Of a DNA stretch of 64,000 nucleotides, positions 1 through 10,286 are shown one piece after another. Position 1 is the stretch's first letter. Each line of letters opens with the position of its first letter. The notes beneath the pieces were generated by a model. It was not told the origin of the DNA, made no database searches, and worked only from the letters and a program-made list of their open reading frames with translations. Location: assembly GCA_949752735.1 (NCBI GenBank), contig OX457038.1:23744655-23808654 (forward strand), written 5' to 3'. The position numbers were made by a program, and so were the translations under genes. The stretch is from Lumbricus terrestris. Its lineage: Eukaryota; Annelida; Clitellata; Crassiclitellata; Lumbricidae.

Positions 1-306
1 CTAATAGTTATATTTTTTCTTCAAATTTCATCATGGTCATGTGCCATGTGGTGGTTTTATACAATAGTTTTAATAATTTTGAAAATGAAGATCTGACTGA
101 AAACTTTGCTGTGTGCTACGATTGTAATATAACAATTACCCAGGTCCACACCTGATGCAGTTGAAATGATCCAAAGATAACATAACGTCTGATAATGCTC
201 CAATTAGCTCTTAAACACATTAATCACTTCACTCCTTTATATAAGATGCCACCCCAGCTAGTCTGAAAAATAAGGCATCTATAATTGTTCAGTAAATCTG
301 CATTAC

Positions 307-423
307 CTCAATCGCTGCATCAATGTCTTCACCATGAATGCCAACAGCCACTCTCATGTACATATGCTGAGGTCTTTCGGCAACCTTTCCATTTATCTTA
401 AGAAGATATGACCTCTCCAATGT
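307..423 (-). CDS. RRM1: RRM1 exon 5 (last in window)
   Basis: Encodes 39 residues, starting [20 protein letters not shown] and ending [12 protein letters not shown]. The donor GTAATG is at 306-301. This joins exon 4 as [13 protein letters not shown], the expected R1 order. The active-site cysteines, specificity loops and C-terminal tail must lie in exons beyond base 1, so roughly three quarters of the protein is outside the window. On the gene strand, the sequence from 300 down to 1 is AT-rich intron with nothing recognisable. Confidence 0.96.
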
Positions 424-779
424 CTGTTTAATAACAAGAGCACATGCTATTCATAAGAATCGTAACCATTATGAAAAACTTCAAAAGACAGGCTCAAAGT
501 TACATTTGACAGTGAATCTCATTCAAAACCGTTTGCTATTATATGAAACAGTCCTACCAGTTGCGTCCTGATGAATTTAGCACTTTGACTGAAGGTCCAA
601 TTTTTCACCAAGCATGGCTGATAGAGGCCAAGAAGCAAATGCATGTACCGTATTTTCATGAATACAACGGGTTATACAAAGTTTTACAAACCACGCACCT
701 GCCCACATGGTATACTTGTGAGCGTGCTATACAGGCTCGTCATTTCAAATACCCTCAATCATCTTTTTTGTGTCTCTCA

Positions 780-1225
780 GCGTCCATGTCTCTGAGTACG
801 CTCAGCACCAACGACTCATATGTTCGCACCTTGGTGGTCCTGCTGATTTCCTTTGATCTCCGGATCTTATGCAATCTCTGTAATATTCCTCTAGCAAGCC
901 CGATTCTTCTTTCAACGCCTTCAAACAAACGAAACTCTCCTTTTGCTCCAGTGTCTGTCCATCCACATTCAGCCCAATCTGTGTCTCACACATTGATGCA
1001 CATCCTAATTTTTTGCTTAGCTGAAATACTCTCGTTAGCGATTCCTGCAGTCCCTCCTCCTTCTCCCCCCCCCCAGTAGTGCAATGTCGTCTGCAAATCT
1101 CAGGTCTCTAATCAGCTCTCCTCCTATCACCACTCCCTTCTCAGTCCCCTCCAGAGCTATGGCCATTATCAGTTCCAGGAAGATGTTAAACAACAGTGGT
1201 GACAGTACACATCCCCGAGTCATTC
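780..1225 (-). pseudogene. RTE-like reverse transcriptase fragment
   Basis: On the minus strand 1223-1035 reads TRGCVLSPLLFNIFLELIM and then DLRFADDIALL, which are the reverse-transcriptase motifs around the catalytic FADD box. After a frame change near a C-rich run at 1066-1075, 993-802 continues with a thumb-like segment (VDGQTLEQKESFVCLKALKE). This is the order of RTE-type LINEs. It has frameshifts and no ends, so it is a decayed fragment. Confidence 0.7.
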
Positions 1226-1472
1226 CACGTCAAAACAACCAAAATTCGGAAACATCCCCCCACCACACCATCTCAGAATTTGATGATATTTGGTCAGTTT
1301 GTAAACCAACATATCTTAGGAAGCTATGCAAAATATTAGCTCAAAATGTTGCATGGTCTTCTAGATATGACCATTATTATAGTGGGGGGGGTAGCGACAG
1401 CTCGTGAACGACTTAATTCTGAGGTGTTTTTGATCGCTAATAACTAAGGAAGTATGCTAGATACTTCTATAA

Positions 1473-1570
1473 AATTCTCACAACATATTAGTAGTCTTGA
1501 TCACTGTAAAATTTTACAGTTCAAACTGTAAAATTTTACAGTGGTCAAGACTACTAATGTTGTGAGAATT
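1473..1570. repeat. 98-bp near-perfect palindrome
   Basis: Arms 1473-1521 and 1524-1570 are inverse complements, differing by a 2-base insertion and one substitution, around a 2-base centre. Each arm also contains the perfect 18-base palindrome ACTGTAAAATTTTACAGT, so the structure is palindromic at two scales. It may be a fold-back element or a cruciform-prone site; no coding content. Confidence 0.85.
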
Positions 1571-1803
1571 ACTCGTGAGCCCAGCTCAGCCTGAAAATGG
1601 CATTTTGTTTATTCCGACAGTATGAAACTTGATATTTGAACAACCACTACTTCGTTGGTATTAAATATAAAGTCCCAGAACTTTTTGGGTTTGTAATGGG
1701 CCTTGTCATGAATGATCTGGCAAATTCTGAGGTATTTTAAATGCTAACTTGATGCGTAAGGACATCTTGAAAACTGCACCAAATGAAAAGTAGGTCATCC
1801 AAC

Positions 1804-1880
1804 CTGTGGCCCGCGGGCTGTATGCGGCTCGCAGAGTGATTTTAAGTGGCCCGCCTAAGCTAGTGACATATTTGCCAAAA
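1804..1880. mobile_element. hAT-like terminus fragment
   Basis: The CCAACCTGTGGCCCGCGGGC stretch with a repeated GTGGCCCGCC matches the start of the hAT-like MITE at 52743. I did not find the other end or a duplication nearby, so it is listed as a fragment. Confidence 0.45.
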
Positions 1881-2109
1881 CGTTTATGAACATGAAAAAA
1901 ATCACAGACGAAGGCCTACTTGCACAGCCAATTAGTTCATAACTTAGCTTGTTATTTGACAATGTAAGCGCAAAATTCAGTTTCCACGACGCATTACAAT
2001 AAGGTTATAAAACTACCATACTCCGTTTTCGTGGGTAACTCAGACACTGGGTTCAAGAGGCTGCAATACATCCAAAACTCTTTAGCACAGGTAGTGCTGA
2101 ACGTCCAAA

Positions 2110-2556
2110 TATAAACTAGTTCTTCAGTCCTACACCATCAGCTGCACTTGGCTTCCTGTTCAGAACACGATAAAAGCTATGTCTGACCTACAAATCCCTC
2201 AGTACCAACACACCCTCTTACCTTCAGTCATTACTAACTCCTTACATTCCTCCTTTTTGCTTGTGATCATCGGGTACAAGTCTTTTAGCTGAACCTCGAT
2301 GCAAAATAGTTACGGGCTCACGTGCATTCCATGCCTCTGCACGCAGGGAATGGAATCAGCTTCTGCTCTCTCTTCGAAGCTCGATTTCACTTCCTTCTTT
2401 CAAAAAGCGGTTCAAAACTCACTACTTCTCCTTGGCTTTCAAGCATATGGATCTTTAAATGCATTTTCCTCTGACGGCTGACTATATATTCCGCACCCCA
2501 GATTCACATTTCGGTGTGACCTTGCACACGTTACAAATTTATATAATAATAATAAT
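2110..2556 (+). pseudogene. L2/CR1-like LINE 3' end
   Basis: Coding remnant similar to the C terminus of L2-like reverse transcriptases, broken by stops: LHWLPVQNTIKA near 2140, and AWNQL-like and FKKRFKTHYF-like segments at 2330-2430. It is followed by GTGACCTTGCACACGTTACA, the same 3' end seen near 54640 and (inverted) near 41825, and an ATA microsatellite tail. Confidence 0.6.
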
Positions 2557-2564
2557 ATCACAGT

Positions 2565-2740
2565 TTATTCTCAGTTGCTAGTCCTACAACTTGCAATGAC
2601 CACCCTGTTATACTGCACTTAGTGCCCACAGGTCATTCACTTCACGCTGTTCTTCAAGAATCTTAAAACTGTCCTATTTGGTCGTGGTTGGGCAGGAGCG
2701 CTTCTGCGTAGCCAACCATGAAGAGGTGCTATATAAAACT
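2565..2740 (+). mobile_element. L2-like LINE 3' tail
   Basis: Ends in GAGCGCTTCTGCGTAGCCAACC then GAAGAGGTGCTATATAAA, the terminal motif shared by the L2-like copies at 12300, 13060, 19360, 26880, 35690 and 37660. It carries only the last tens of codons of the reverse transcriptase, in degraded form. Confidence 0.6.
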
Positions 2741-2856
2741 TCCAAAAAATATCCTAAGCTCTACGTAGCACAAGTATATATTAAAGAACTTAGAAAACAT
2801 GGTTTCAATGCCTGCAAAAAGGAATATAAATTTTAACTACAATAAGAGCTACTTAC

Positions 2857-3017
2857 CCGGAAACCAAAATAGGCAAAACCAAAGTCACGGTCATAAATAA
2901 TAGCAGAGTTGAGGCGATCAGCATTTTTCATGATGATGGTATGAGTTTCCAGCGAGATCATTGGCGAAACAGATCGTGTGGCAGGGTTGAAATAATTGAA
3001 CAAATCATCCATTACAT
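2857..3017 (-). CDS. RRM1: RRM1 exon 4
   Basis: Completes the split Asp codon and adds 53 residues, from VMDDLFNYFNPATRSVSPMI to LNSAIIYDRDFGFAYFGFR. The segment DRLNSAIIYDRDF is a hallmark of class I R1 at the edge of the ten-stranded barrel. The acceptor is TTTTAG and the donor is GTAAGT after CGG, phase 0. Its length and order agree with the animal family. Confidence 0.97.
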
Positions 3018-3860
3018 CTAAAACATCAATAAAAAAGCAGCTGATGGCGGACAAGGGCATTGGGTGGGAAATTCACCTAATATAGTCAGGGCAACACCAA
3101 GTGCTCTATGCAACAACTGACTGTGCCTCGAATGAGACACATTGTCGCCTGACAATTATCTTCACGTATTTCAATTTCTGATAATTCCGAGATAATCGAG
3201 GCAGAAGTTTTGGAATTTTGAAGTAGAATTTTACGGGGAAAAAGAAAGTCAGGTCAATAAATGTCAGGTACAGACATCACACTAAAACATCACCATTAGA
3301 GACAGTAGTGCTAGTGAGACGTAAACAATGCATTTAAAAATATTATTAGCTTCTAAATTTTTTTTAAAAATTTGCGACAAAATTTTAAAAATGGATTTAC
3401 ATAAATTGCGAGTCATCCTCATGAAAATACAGACATGACATGTTAAAATAAAGCAATACATAATTATTGGCAAATGTGTTCATTAAAATGTTCACAGATA
3501 TAACATCAATTTTTTAATAAAGTTTTATTCCTTGGATTTACGACACTATAATAAAACGAAGTGAGCAGTGTATTGATTGCTCCTTATCGTCCAATCAATG
3601 AAGAACTTTCTCTGGACATATAACAAGGCACTGCTAAACCGTGAATGCGGTACTGGAGATGCGGTAAGATCCTTGAAGATACGGTAAAAATTTCTGGAAA
3701 TAGGACATATGCAGGTAGTTTTCGTAGAATATCTTTAAAATGACCCGTCGTATCTCGCAGCATTTAAAACCAAAGAAAGATAAACAAATGTCTGTCATAA
3801 ATCAACTCTGAACAGCACTTTGGGAAAAAGTGGAGATATGACAAGATAATTCTTAGGTGA

Positions 3861-4225
3861 CAATATGCACATGGGCCCTTACACTTGGCTTAAGTCTGGC
3901 CTATGCAGGCGCAGTGGGTTAATTCCGTATGCATGGGTCGAGGTTAGCAAGTTATGCTAGGTATAACGTCATTCCAACTCCGAAGTAGGAGTAAGCCGGC
4001 TATTCCCATCGTGAACAATAGACGGCCGACTTTAGCTGGACAGCGTGAACAATAGGCAACCGTGGACATTTCCCTGAGGCCTGTCTTTAGGTCTTAATCT
4101 GTTTACCCCACGCTGGCAACGACCACATACAAATATCTTTCACACATGCGTGCTCAGCTATAACCTATTGAATTGGGGGAAGAGCCAGCGCCATGCATCG
4201 TCGGGTGCAAGGAATGTCTAGAAAT
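3861..4225. repeat. Dispersed repeat, copy 1 (pair with 33361)
   Basis: Clearly similar to 33361-33725, including the shared AATAGACGGCCGACTTTAGC and ACCTATTGAATTGGGGGAAG. The family's far end appears at 5158-5205 here but directly after the main block in the 33-kb copy. The present copy is therefore about 850 bases longer, or carries an insertion that includes the palindrome at 4596. Confidence 0.75.
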
Positions 4226-4595
4226 GACTCTCGCTATTCTAGGTCCAAATAAAAAAATTTAAAAAAAACGATAAAAAAACGGAAACGGAAAATAAGTTGC
4301 CTTTGTTACATCGGAAACTTCATTTTAAGCTTTAAAAACCCTGCTTATGCAATTTTATCTTAATCTGCCAATAACACAACTTTATTATTAGGCCAAAATT
4401 AATTGGTATATAAGTAGCATTAATCTACCACAGTTATTTTTCTTATAACTTTGGTTTGATAGGAAATTCAGAAAAATTAAAGGTATTGATTTTTTCAAAT
4501 TTAAATTGTGAACATAAGTCCACATAAGTTCATGCTGATCAACATAACGCAATTAAAATTTAATCAGAAGCAAAAACCATAGATGTGCACTAAAT

Positions 4596-4806
4596 AAGCG
4601 AGTTCACCATCTCAGTGACCTTTCGTGTGCGCAGTGGTCAAGGTCAATGCTACAATAGATGGGGTATATACCAAAAGTTCGGAAAATTAATGACTCGCGC
4701 ATTGCGAATTTGTAATCTTTAGGCTACAATTATAATTCAACATCTATTGTAGCATTGACCTTGAATACTGCGCACGCGAAAGGTCACTGAGATGGTGAAC
4801 CCGCTT
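4596..4806. mobile_element. MITE with 66-bp inverted arms
   Basis: Arms 4596-4662 and 4741-4806 are near-perfect inverse complements (AAGCGAGTTCACCATCTCAG at the outer end) round a 78-base loop. TA lies on both sides, which would suit a Tc1/mariner-type duplication. No coding content. Confidence 0.65.
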
Positions 4807-5552
4807 ATTACATATTGCACATTTGTACTTAAAATTGTTACTTATGAATATTAATTACAGGCCCAAGAATTTTGTATCAAAATAACTCTTACAAATTTCA
4901 ATTCTAGTAGGGACCTACTACATGTATTTCTCAAATGATTTCTTAACAATTACATAATGACACTATATAATTAGCTGAATAGTTGAGAGTACGGTGAAAA
5001 CGTATGAAATATCATAAAAAATGAAATTAAGGAAAATAATAATAGACAGCAAATAAATAAATAAAGTAACCTAAAAAATAAAAACGATGAGAAGAAAAAA
5101 AACTGCGTTCTTAGGGAGAGAATAAAAAAGAAAAAAGGTTTTTACAACTATGGTATAATGTCTACACATAGATTACCTTATGCCTGGGCATATGCATACC
5201 AGCCCTGGTTTATTGCAGATTGTGAGTACCTAATTTATACCATGCAATCTAAAGACTCCTGTAGTGCCACTACTGCTATACACAAGGCGACAATTGAGGA
5301 CACCTCAAAAATTGTGATCCCTGTGAAGAACATAAAAAATCCAGTTGAAATCTGACACATCAGGAAACTGATCATGCTATAATTGGTAATCAAGTTGAAA
5401 GAGACATGTAAATGAAATTCATTAGATCGTGACTGACACTGCACTTTAAAATAAAGGCAAGACTAACTCCTGTCCACACACAGGTCTCTTTAACTATTGG
5501 CACAGTACTTCATAGTGGCCATGTACTTTGATGGTACAGGAACACAGCCTAC

Positions 5553-5730
5553 CTGTGAAGACTTTCTTTGTCTGCTTGTGAAGATTGGACACTGCAATTC
5601 GTGCAGCAAGAATGGCATAATCAGGATATTTGGCTGTCATTGTAGCACATATCTCAGCTGCTAGATTGTCTAACTCAATTGTTGACACACCAGGATACAG
5701 ACCACTTATCACCTTCATTGTAACTGCAGC
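5553..5730 (-). CDS. RRM1: RRM1 exon 3 (end of ATP-cone)
   Basis: Encodes 59 residues from [20 protein letters not shown] to HKQTKKVFT, completing the ATP-cone and entering the helical linker before the catalytic barrel. The Asp in TIELDNL corresponds to human Asp57, which is needed for dATP feedback inhibition, so the overall activity switch appears intact. The [17 protein letters not shown] block is a strong R1 signature. The acceptor is TTATAG, the donor is GTAGGC and the exit phase is 1. Confidence 0.97.
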
Positions 5731-6435
5731 CTATAACATAAATTTATTTAATTCTTAATCTTTTATGCAGTTAAATTATTCAGCACAAATCACTCAGCAG
5801 GTCTATGTTAGTTTTCTGCCATTCAGCAGGTCTGTTAGTTTTTCATCTAAAACAAGTGGTTCCAGGCACATAAGCCTTTTAATTAGCATAGATCAGCTGC
5901 AGGTGTTGTCACTATCCATATCATCAAAATGATTTTGCCTACAACTGTGGACATATCCAGAATTTTTTTCCTAAATGCTTGTTTTTGGCCTATTGGTCAT
6001 CCCATTCGTCCCAGTCATGCTCTGACTTTATTTTATCATATTGTCATCTCATATGTGAAATGAATCATGTAAGCTTCAAGGACAAACTAGGAAACGTTTT
6101 GACATCAAACGTTTCCCTCACCTAATCATTCGAATTCTATCTAGATTGTTCAATGTTCACCAAAAGTCAGCACTCACGAAAGGCAAATTAACTAGCTAAA
6201 GCCTTGCCATTCTAGGCGCTTTGGAGATAAGCTTTTCAACGCAAGACATTCGTAAGATTAGATGACATTTCAGGCACATTAATCCATCATTTCAGTTTAA
6301 ATTGTTTTTTGTTTCTCTCGCCAGTTTCATGTAAAATAGCTGTAGACCTATTAACATAAATTGTTCTTTTTTTAATCACTGACTCTATTTTGAAGACTTT
6401 TCTAGATATCTTTGGTACATACTTGCAAATTTCTG

Positions 6436-6519
6436 GGAAGGGGAAGATGAGTGCGAACAGAACATCACTGCCAGGGGTCGTTCCAGACTGGCCGAGTCAG
6501 TGACTTGTTACACCTAGAG
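6436..6519 (+). repeat. Internal part of the Harbinger-like element
   Basis: Matches 11030-11113 inside the element at 10747-11513, including AAGATGAGTGCGAACAGAAC and TTCCAGACTGGCC. It is cut at 6519 by the hAT sequence that follows, and element-like sequence returns near 7745, so this looks like an older Harbinger-like copy with a hAT inserted. Confidence 0.6.
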
Positions 6520-7692
6520 CAGCGGTGCGCAACCTGAGGCCATACGGCCGTGAGAGGAAGAATTGGCGGCCGTGGACGCGTGGTCTAACTATTACATACT
6601 GGCGGCCGTGTGTCGATTAATTCATAAATATTTTTATTCAAATGTGTTGAAACTAAGGTTATGTGAAGTAATTAGTTACATGTGTCTCTGTTTGAGCGTA
6701 TGTAGGAATCAGCCCGTGTTCTCTCCAGAAGCACGTACTCATGCACACAAGAATGCCACACATTGTCCGTCGCATGTGCATGCACCTTAGACTCAGACCT
6801 CTATCAGCTGCATATGCATCGTCCAGATGTAGCTCAAAGAGGCGGGCAGAGTAATACTATCCCATCTCCAGCCCTCGACAGTCAATCAATTCATACAATA
6901 TTGTACCAATAAAATATTCCTCCACTAGTCCGTGGAAAGATCGTGACAGTCAGCTGGCCGGGAAAAGTGCCCATTGCCCAAAGAAACTTACATCACTGAT
7001 AATTTTCAGGTATATTAAGTTACCCCAGTTACCCTGCACAAATGTATCTGTGTCGGGCAGTATGCGGAACAGGTGTCGTATTAAGCCGGGGTTCAGTCCT
7101 TGATCATGCGGTTGTCTGACTGCAGGTGTGCATGAATAGGTCACCCACTAACTGCGAATTTAGAAGAGGAACCAATACGGTACGTAATTTTTCTGTATTC
7201 TATGTGCAGATCACAAATTGTGAGCTGTCGATTTACTCGATTATGATGTCTCAGAAAAGAAAGCGAACTTTGGGAGAGGAGAGGAGGAGCTTCAATGAGA
7301 AATGGGAAATCGATTTTTTTCTGTAGTGGGGACAGCTAATAAGAAGCAATCAATGAAATGCCTCATCTGCGGCAAAGAAGCGAAATCTCTAAAAGCGGAC
7401 AACGCAAAATAGCATTTTCGCCGTCATGAATCTCATCCCTATGCTAAATTAGAAGTTACTCGAAGAAGGTTTGTGTGGAGAACTTGAAGCGTGATTGTTG
7501 ACAGCAGACATCGTTCATGGCCACCTTTGCGAAAGCTACGAATGTGCGCAGAGTGCGTATAGAGTGGCATATTGTCTTGGCAGTGCTGTAAAGCCCTATT
7601 CAGGTGGTGAACTCATGACCTTGGATGCAGTTAAGTGCATTCATGCTGTAAAAGAGACTGATCATGCAGCAATTTCTCTCTCACGCCACTAG
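6520..7692 (+). pseudogene. Decayed hAT transposon with BED-finger transposase
   Basis: Starts with the hAT-like terminus CAGCGGTGCGCAACC preceded by ACCTAGAG. At 7243 an ORF opens MSQKRKRTLGEERRSFNEKW. After a frame slip near 7320 it continues MKCLICGKEAKSLKADNAK, stop, HFRRHESHPY, which is a BED-type zinc finger (C-x-x-C, H, H) as in ZBED/SCAND3-like hAT transposases. A later piece, YRVAYCLGSAVKPYSGGE (7558-7611), matches the conserved KPFSDGEF region of the same transposases. Frameshifts and a stop make it inactive. The 3' terminus is unclear. Confidence 0.65.
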
Positions 7693-7744
7693 ATCTGTAG
7701 GCCTACATTGTAAAACGCCGTCAAAGTGACATCTTAAAACGGTA

Positions 7745-8104
7745 CCATTAAAAATTAAACAAAATTATTTGAGTCGCAGCAATGAAAGAGGGTCGGTTCG
7801 GTTACCGGAAACACAACATTATTTTTTTGGCCTTATCTTACCAGAAAAGATGTCAACAAAATGAAATTAATAGATTTGTTTTCTAGAGCAGTTTTAGGTG
7901 CAGACAGTCGGAAAATAGGCAGCTTATACTTGCCTAGAACACATACTTTATTGCAGCGTGTACCTTTATGCAAAAAAGAGTAGTGGGGTGTAATTTTTTC
8001 GGATAGTCACTGTATAAAAATATTTTACCAATATAAAAAAAATTTCGAACTACCTACCTACCCAATTTTTTAGAGCTCTGTTAACGGAAACAACTTTTTT
8101 TGGC
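7745..8104. mobile_element. Harbinger-like ends, rearranged
   Basis: 7760-7826 matches the 3' terminus of the element at 10747-11513, ending in GGCC followed by TTA. Directly after it, 7827-8104 is the inverse complement of that element's first 270 bases, ending again in GGCC. The two ends are thus abutted in opposite orientation, which suggests one copy inserted beside or into another, followed by a deletion. Confidence 0.55.
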
Positions 8105-8511
8105 CTTCTAAGAATGGTGATTTTGAGAGGATCACAAAAAGGTATGCGCAAAATGAGGATATAATATGGAGAATTTTGAAGAAAGTTTGAGCATGCATTG
8201 ACCTACATACAGTTATATCTATGTATTTTTACAGTCCTACGGAAAATTTATGAAAAAAGCTACATTACTACATACAATGAAATCAGAACTGTATTCCCAA
8301 AATTTCTATCAAAATAAAATTTTAAAAATAAAAGTTATCCTGTATTTTCTATATACAAGATTCAGACCTGACAAGAAGAGCGTAATAGGGCAAATTTCCA
8401 AGGGCCCAGGAAATGTTAGGAGCCCAGCAGTTGGGTAGTTACAAAGCATATGATCTATGTCTTTCTAACAAAAAATTGTAATTAACAAATGAATAACATC
8501 ATGATTAAATA

Positions 8512-9140
8512 TCTATATAAATTAAATAAAGAGAAGATTCCGTCTGTCTGTTTGACCGGGATGCATTTCCAGGTTTTGAGTTTTTACTCCAAACCTTCAC
8601 TACTATGTTGGTCTCGGCATGAGACACTCTGTGGAGGGGTTGGCGAATCTCTACCACCATGGGTGGGGGCGAAAACACAAACGTTTGCAATATTCATCCC
8701 AGCACCAGTTTCACAGCTATTCACCTGAAACATTCCAGCTAGACAGAGTGCTACCGGGGTCACCCAGCACACACCTCGCCTTGCAGGGGCCGGGTCGGGC
8801 AGGATATTATTGGAGGTGGAGAAAAAATTTCCCGCAAAACGCAACTATTGGTATGAAACTTTGTACCTAGACAGAGGGCAATCAGGACCACCCAGTGGAG
8901 GGTTGGCGAATCTCTTCCACCATGGGCCAGGGTGGGGAGGGGGAAAACCTAACTTTCACCTTTTCGCTGGCATGCATTTCCAAAGTTGTTAGCTTTTCCC
9001 TCCAAACCTTAACTACTGTGTCGGAGTGGGAAATGGTAGGTTGGGTGCGGTGGGGTGTGAGCGGAGGGTGGGAAGTAAGGAATTGGTCGAGAGCGTGGCG
9101 AATCCTAAATTTCCCGGGCAACACCAGGTACCCCAGCTAG
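8512..9140 (+). mobile_element. Non-autonomous Helitron-like element
   Basis: Begins TCTATATAAATTAAATAAAG with GATTCCGTCTGTCTG close by, and ends with a GC-rich 3' region CCCGGGCAACACCAGGTACC then CCAGCTAG, flanked by A and T. These are Helitron features (5' TC, 3' CTAR after a short hairpin, insertion between A and T). The interior has two or three copies of a GTTGGCGAATCTCTNCCACC unit. There is no Rep/helicase gene. Confidence 0.6.
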
Positions 9141-9239
9141 TACAATATAATAAATCGTTTGGTCTTGCGACACAAACCCGCAATTTCATTATTTCAATTT
9201 CTTTGCTTAAATACTCTCATAAAACCTTAAGACAGTTTA

Positions 9240-9883
9240 GAAAATATGTACAAACTAGTAAAAAAAGTAATTACAGCAAAATTAATAACCAACTGCAAGC
9301 CTTATGCCATAAAGGCTTTAAAAAAATTCAGAAATTAGTATTTAATGCCACGAAACATTGTCACCTTTAAATACTGTACATAGAGAACATTGGTAGCATC
9401 TCTCCTCCCTCCCCTGTAGACAGGCTTTTTTAATGTGCAGTTGTAAAAAAATGTGCAGTTCTAAATGTATTTGTGCAGTTGTAGAAGCACTTATTGTACA
9501 GTGAAAACTAGCAAAAAGGTCATTGTCCCCCGATTGGAAGTAAGTTACCACGGAGGATGGGAAGGGAAAGAAGAAGTTGTGCAGTTCTAAAATTCCCTTA
9601 AAACAGCCCTGCTGTAGAGAAACAACTAGTTCATGGTCTTGATCAAGTTAAACTGAAACGCTTATAAATATGCCAATAGCACAATCCATTTTTGTATCAT
9701 TGATTTTCAAAGTGTGTTAATGGCAGCAGCAATGCTGCAGCATATAATATTCTACTTCTTCAAAAGTGTACAAGTGACATAGAGAAACAAGCAGTTTCTG
9801 TAACACACAGGAACAGAACTTATTTTTGATGTATTGCTTTCACTGTATACAATCAACACATAGAAGCAAAAAAATATGCTTAC
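9240..9883. other. Intron 2 tract with short GTGCAGTT repeats
   Basis: AT-rich. Between 9430 and 9590 a TGTGCAGTT motif recurs at least four times. No gene, terminus or RNA is recognised. Confidence 0.6.
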
Positions 9884-9972
9884 AGGATCCACAAAATCCA
9901 TGTTCAGACCATAGCAAAGCTTGCCAATTCGAAATGTTATCTTGTCAAAATGCACATCTTGCTGACGTCCAT
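9884..9972 (-). CDS. RRM1: RRM1 exon 2 (ATP-cone)
   Basis: Encodes the ATP-cone stretch beginning [16 protein letters not shown] and ending NMDFVDP. The ATP-cone is the allosteric activity site that binds ATP (on) or dATP (off). The acceptor is TTCTTAG before ATGGACG and the donor is GTAAGC after CCT. It enters in phase 1 and leaves in phase 0, matching both neighbours. No stop or frameshift is seen. The downstream intron (5731-9883) carries hAT, Harbinger-like and Helitron sequence. The residues match the R1 family almost position by position, so I see no serious alternative. Confidence 0.95.
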
Positions 9973-10286
9973 CTAAGAACATAAACAAAAACATAGACAT
10001 TAGGTTGCTGCAGACTCGATAGCAATCCCAAATTAAACATCAAACTTGAACATCTTAACCATTAACGCTAGGGAATACCGGGGGGAAAGCTGTTCAGGAA
10101 GAAATCTTCTATACTCAACTTTATCATTAGGGCGGAACCTATCCCCGTGGCCCAAATTGAAAGCAGTCTGCTTCCATACCTCCCTCATGGCGTAGTAGGC
10201 CCTGCCAGCATACATGCAGGCTTAATAAAGAACCGGGGAGGTGCTCCAAATGCCGGAAGAAGCAGTCCGTTCTGAAGGGAAGCTTT

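Larger units (their letters stand above)
424..2856 (-). other. RRM1 intron 4 (repeat-bearing)
   Basis: Intron between the exons at 2857-3017 and 307-423, bounded by GTAAGT and an AACAG acceptor. It holds a small ACCGTATTTTC-family fragment (643-735), an RTE-like fragment, a 98-bp palindrome, a hAT-like TIR (near 1804) and two L2 3' ends. I see no other host exon. Confidence 0.8.

Noticed and set aside
543..1079. 178-codon open frame on the plus strand
   Set aside because: It runs through a TACCGTAT-type fragment and the antisense of a reverse-transcriptase fragment; no family resemblance.
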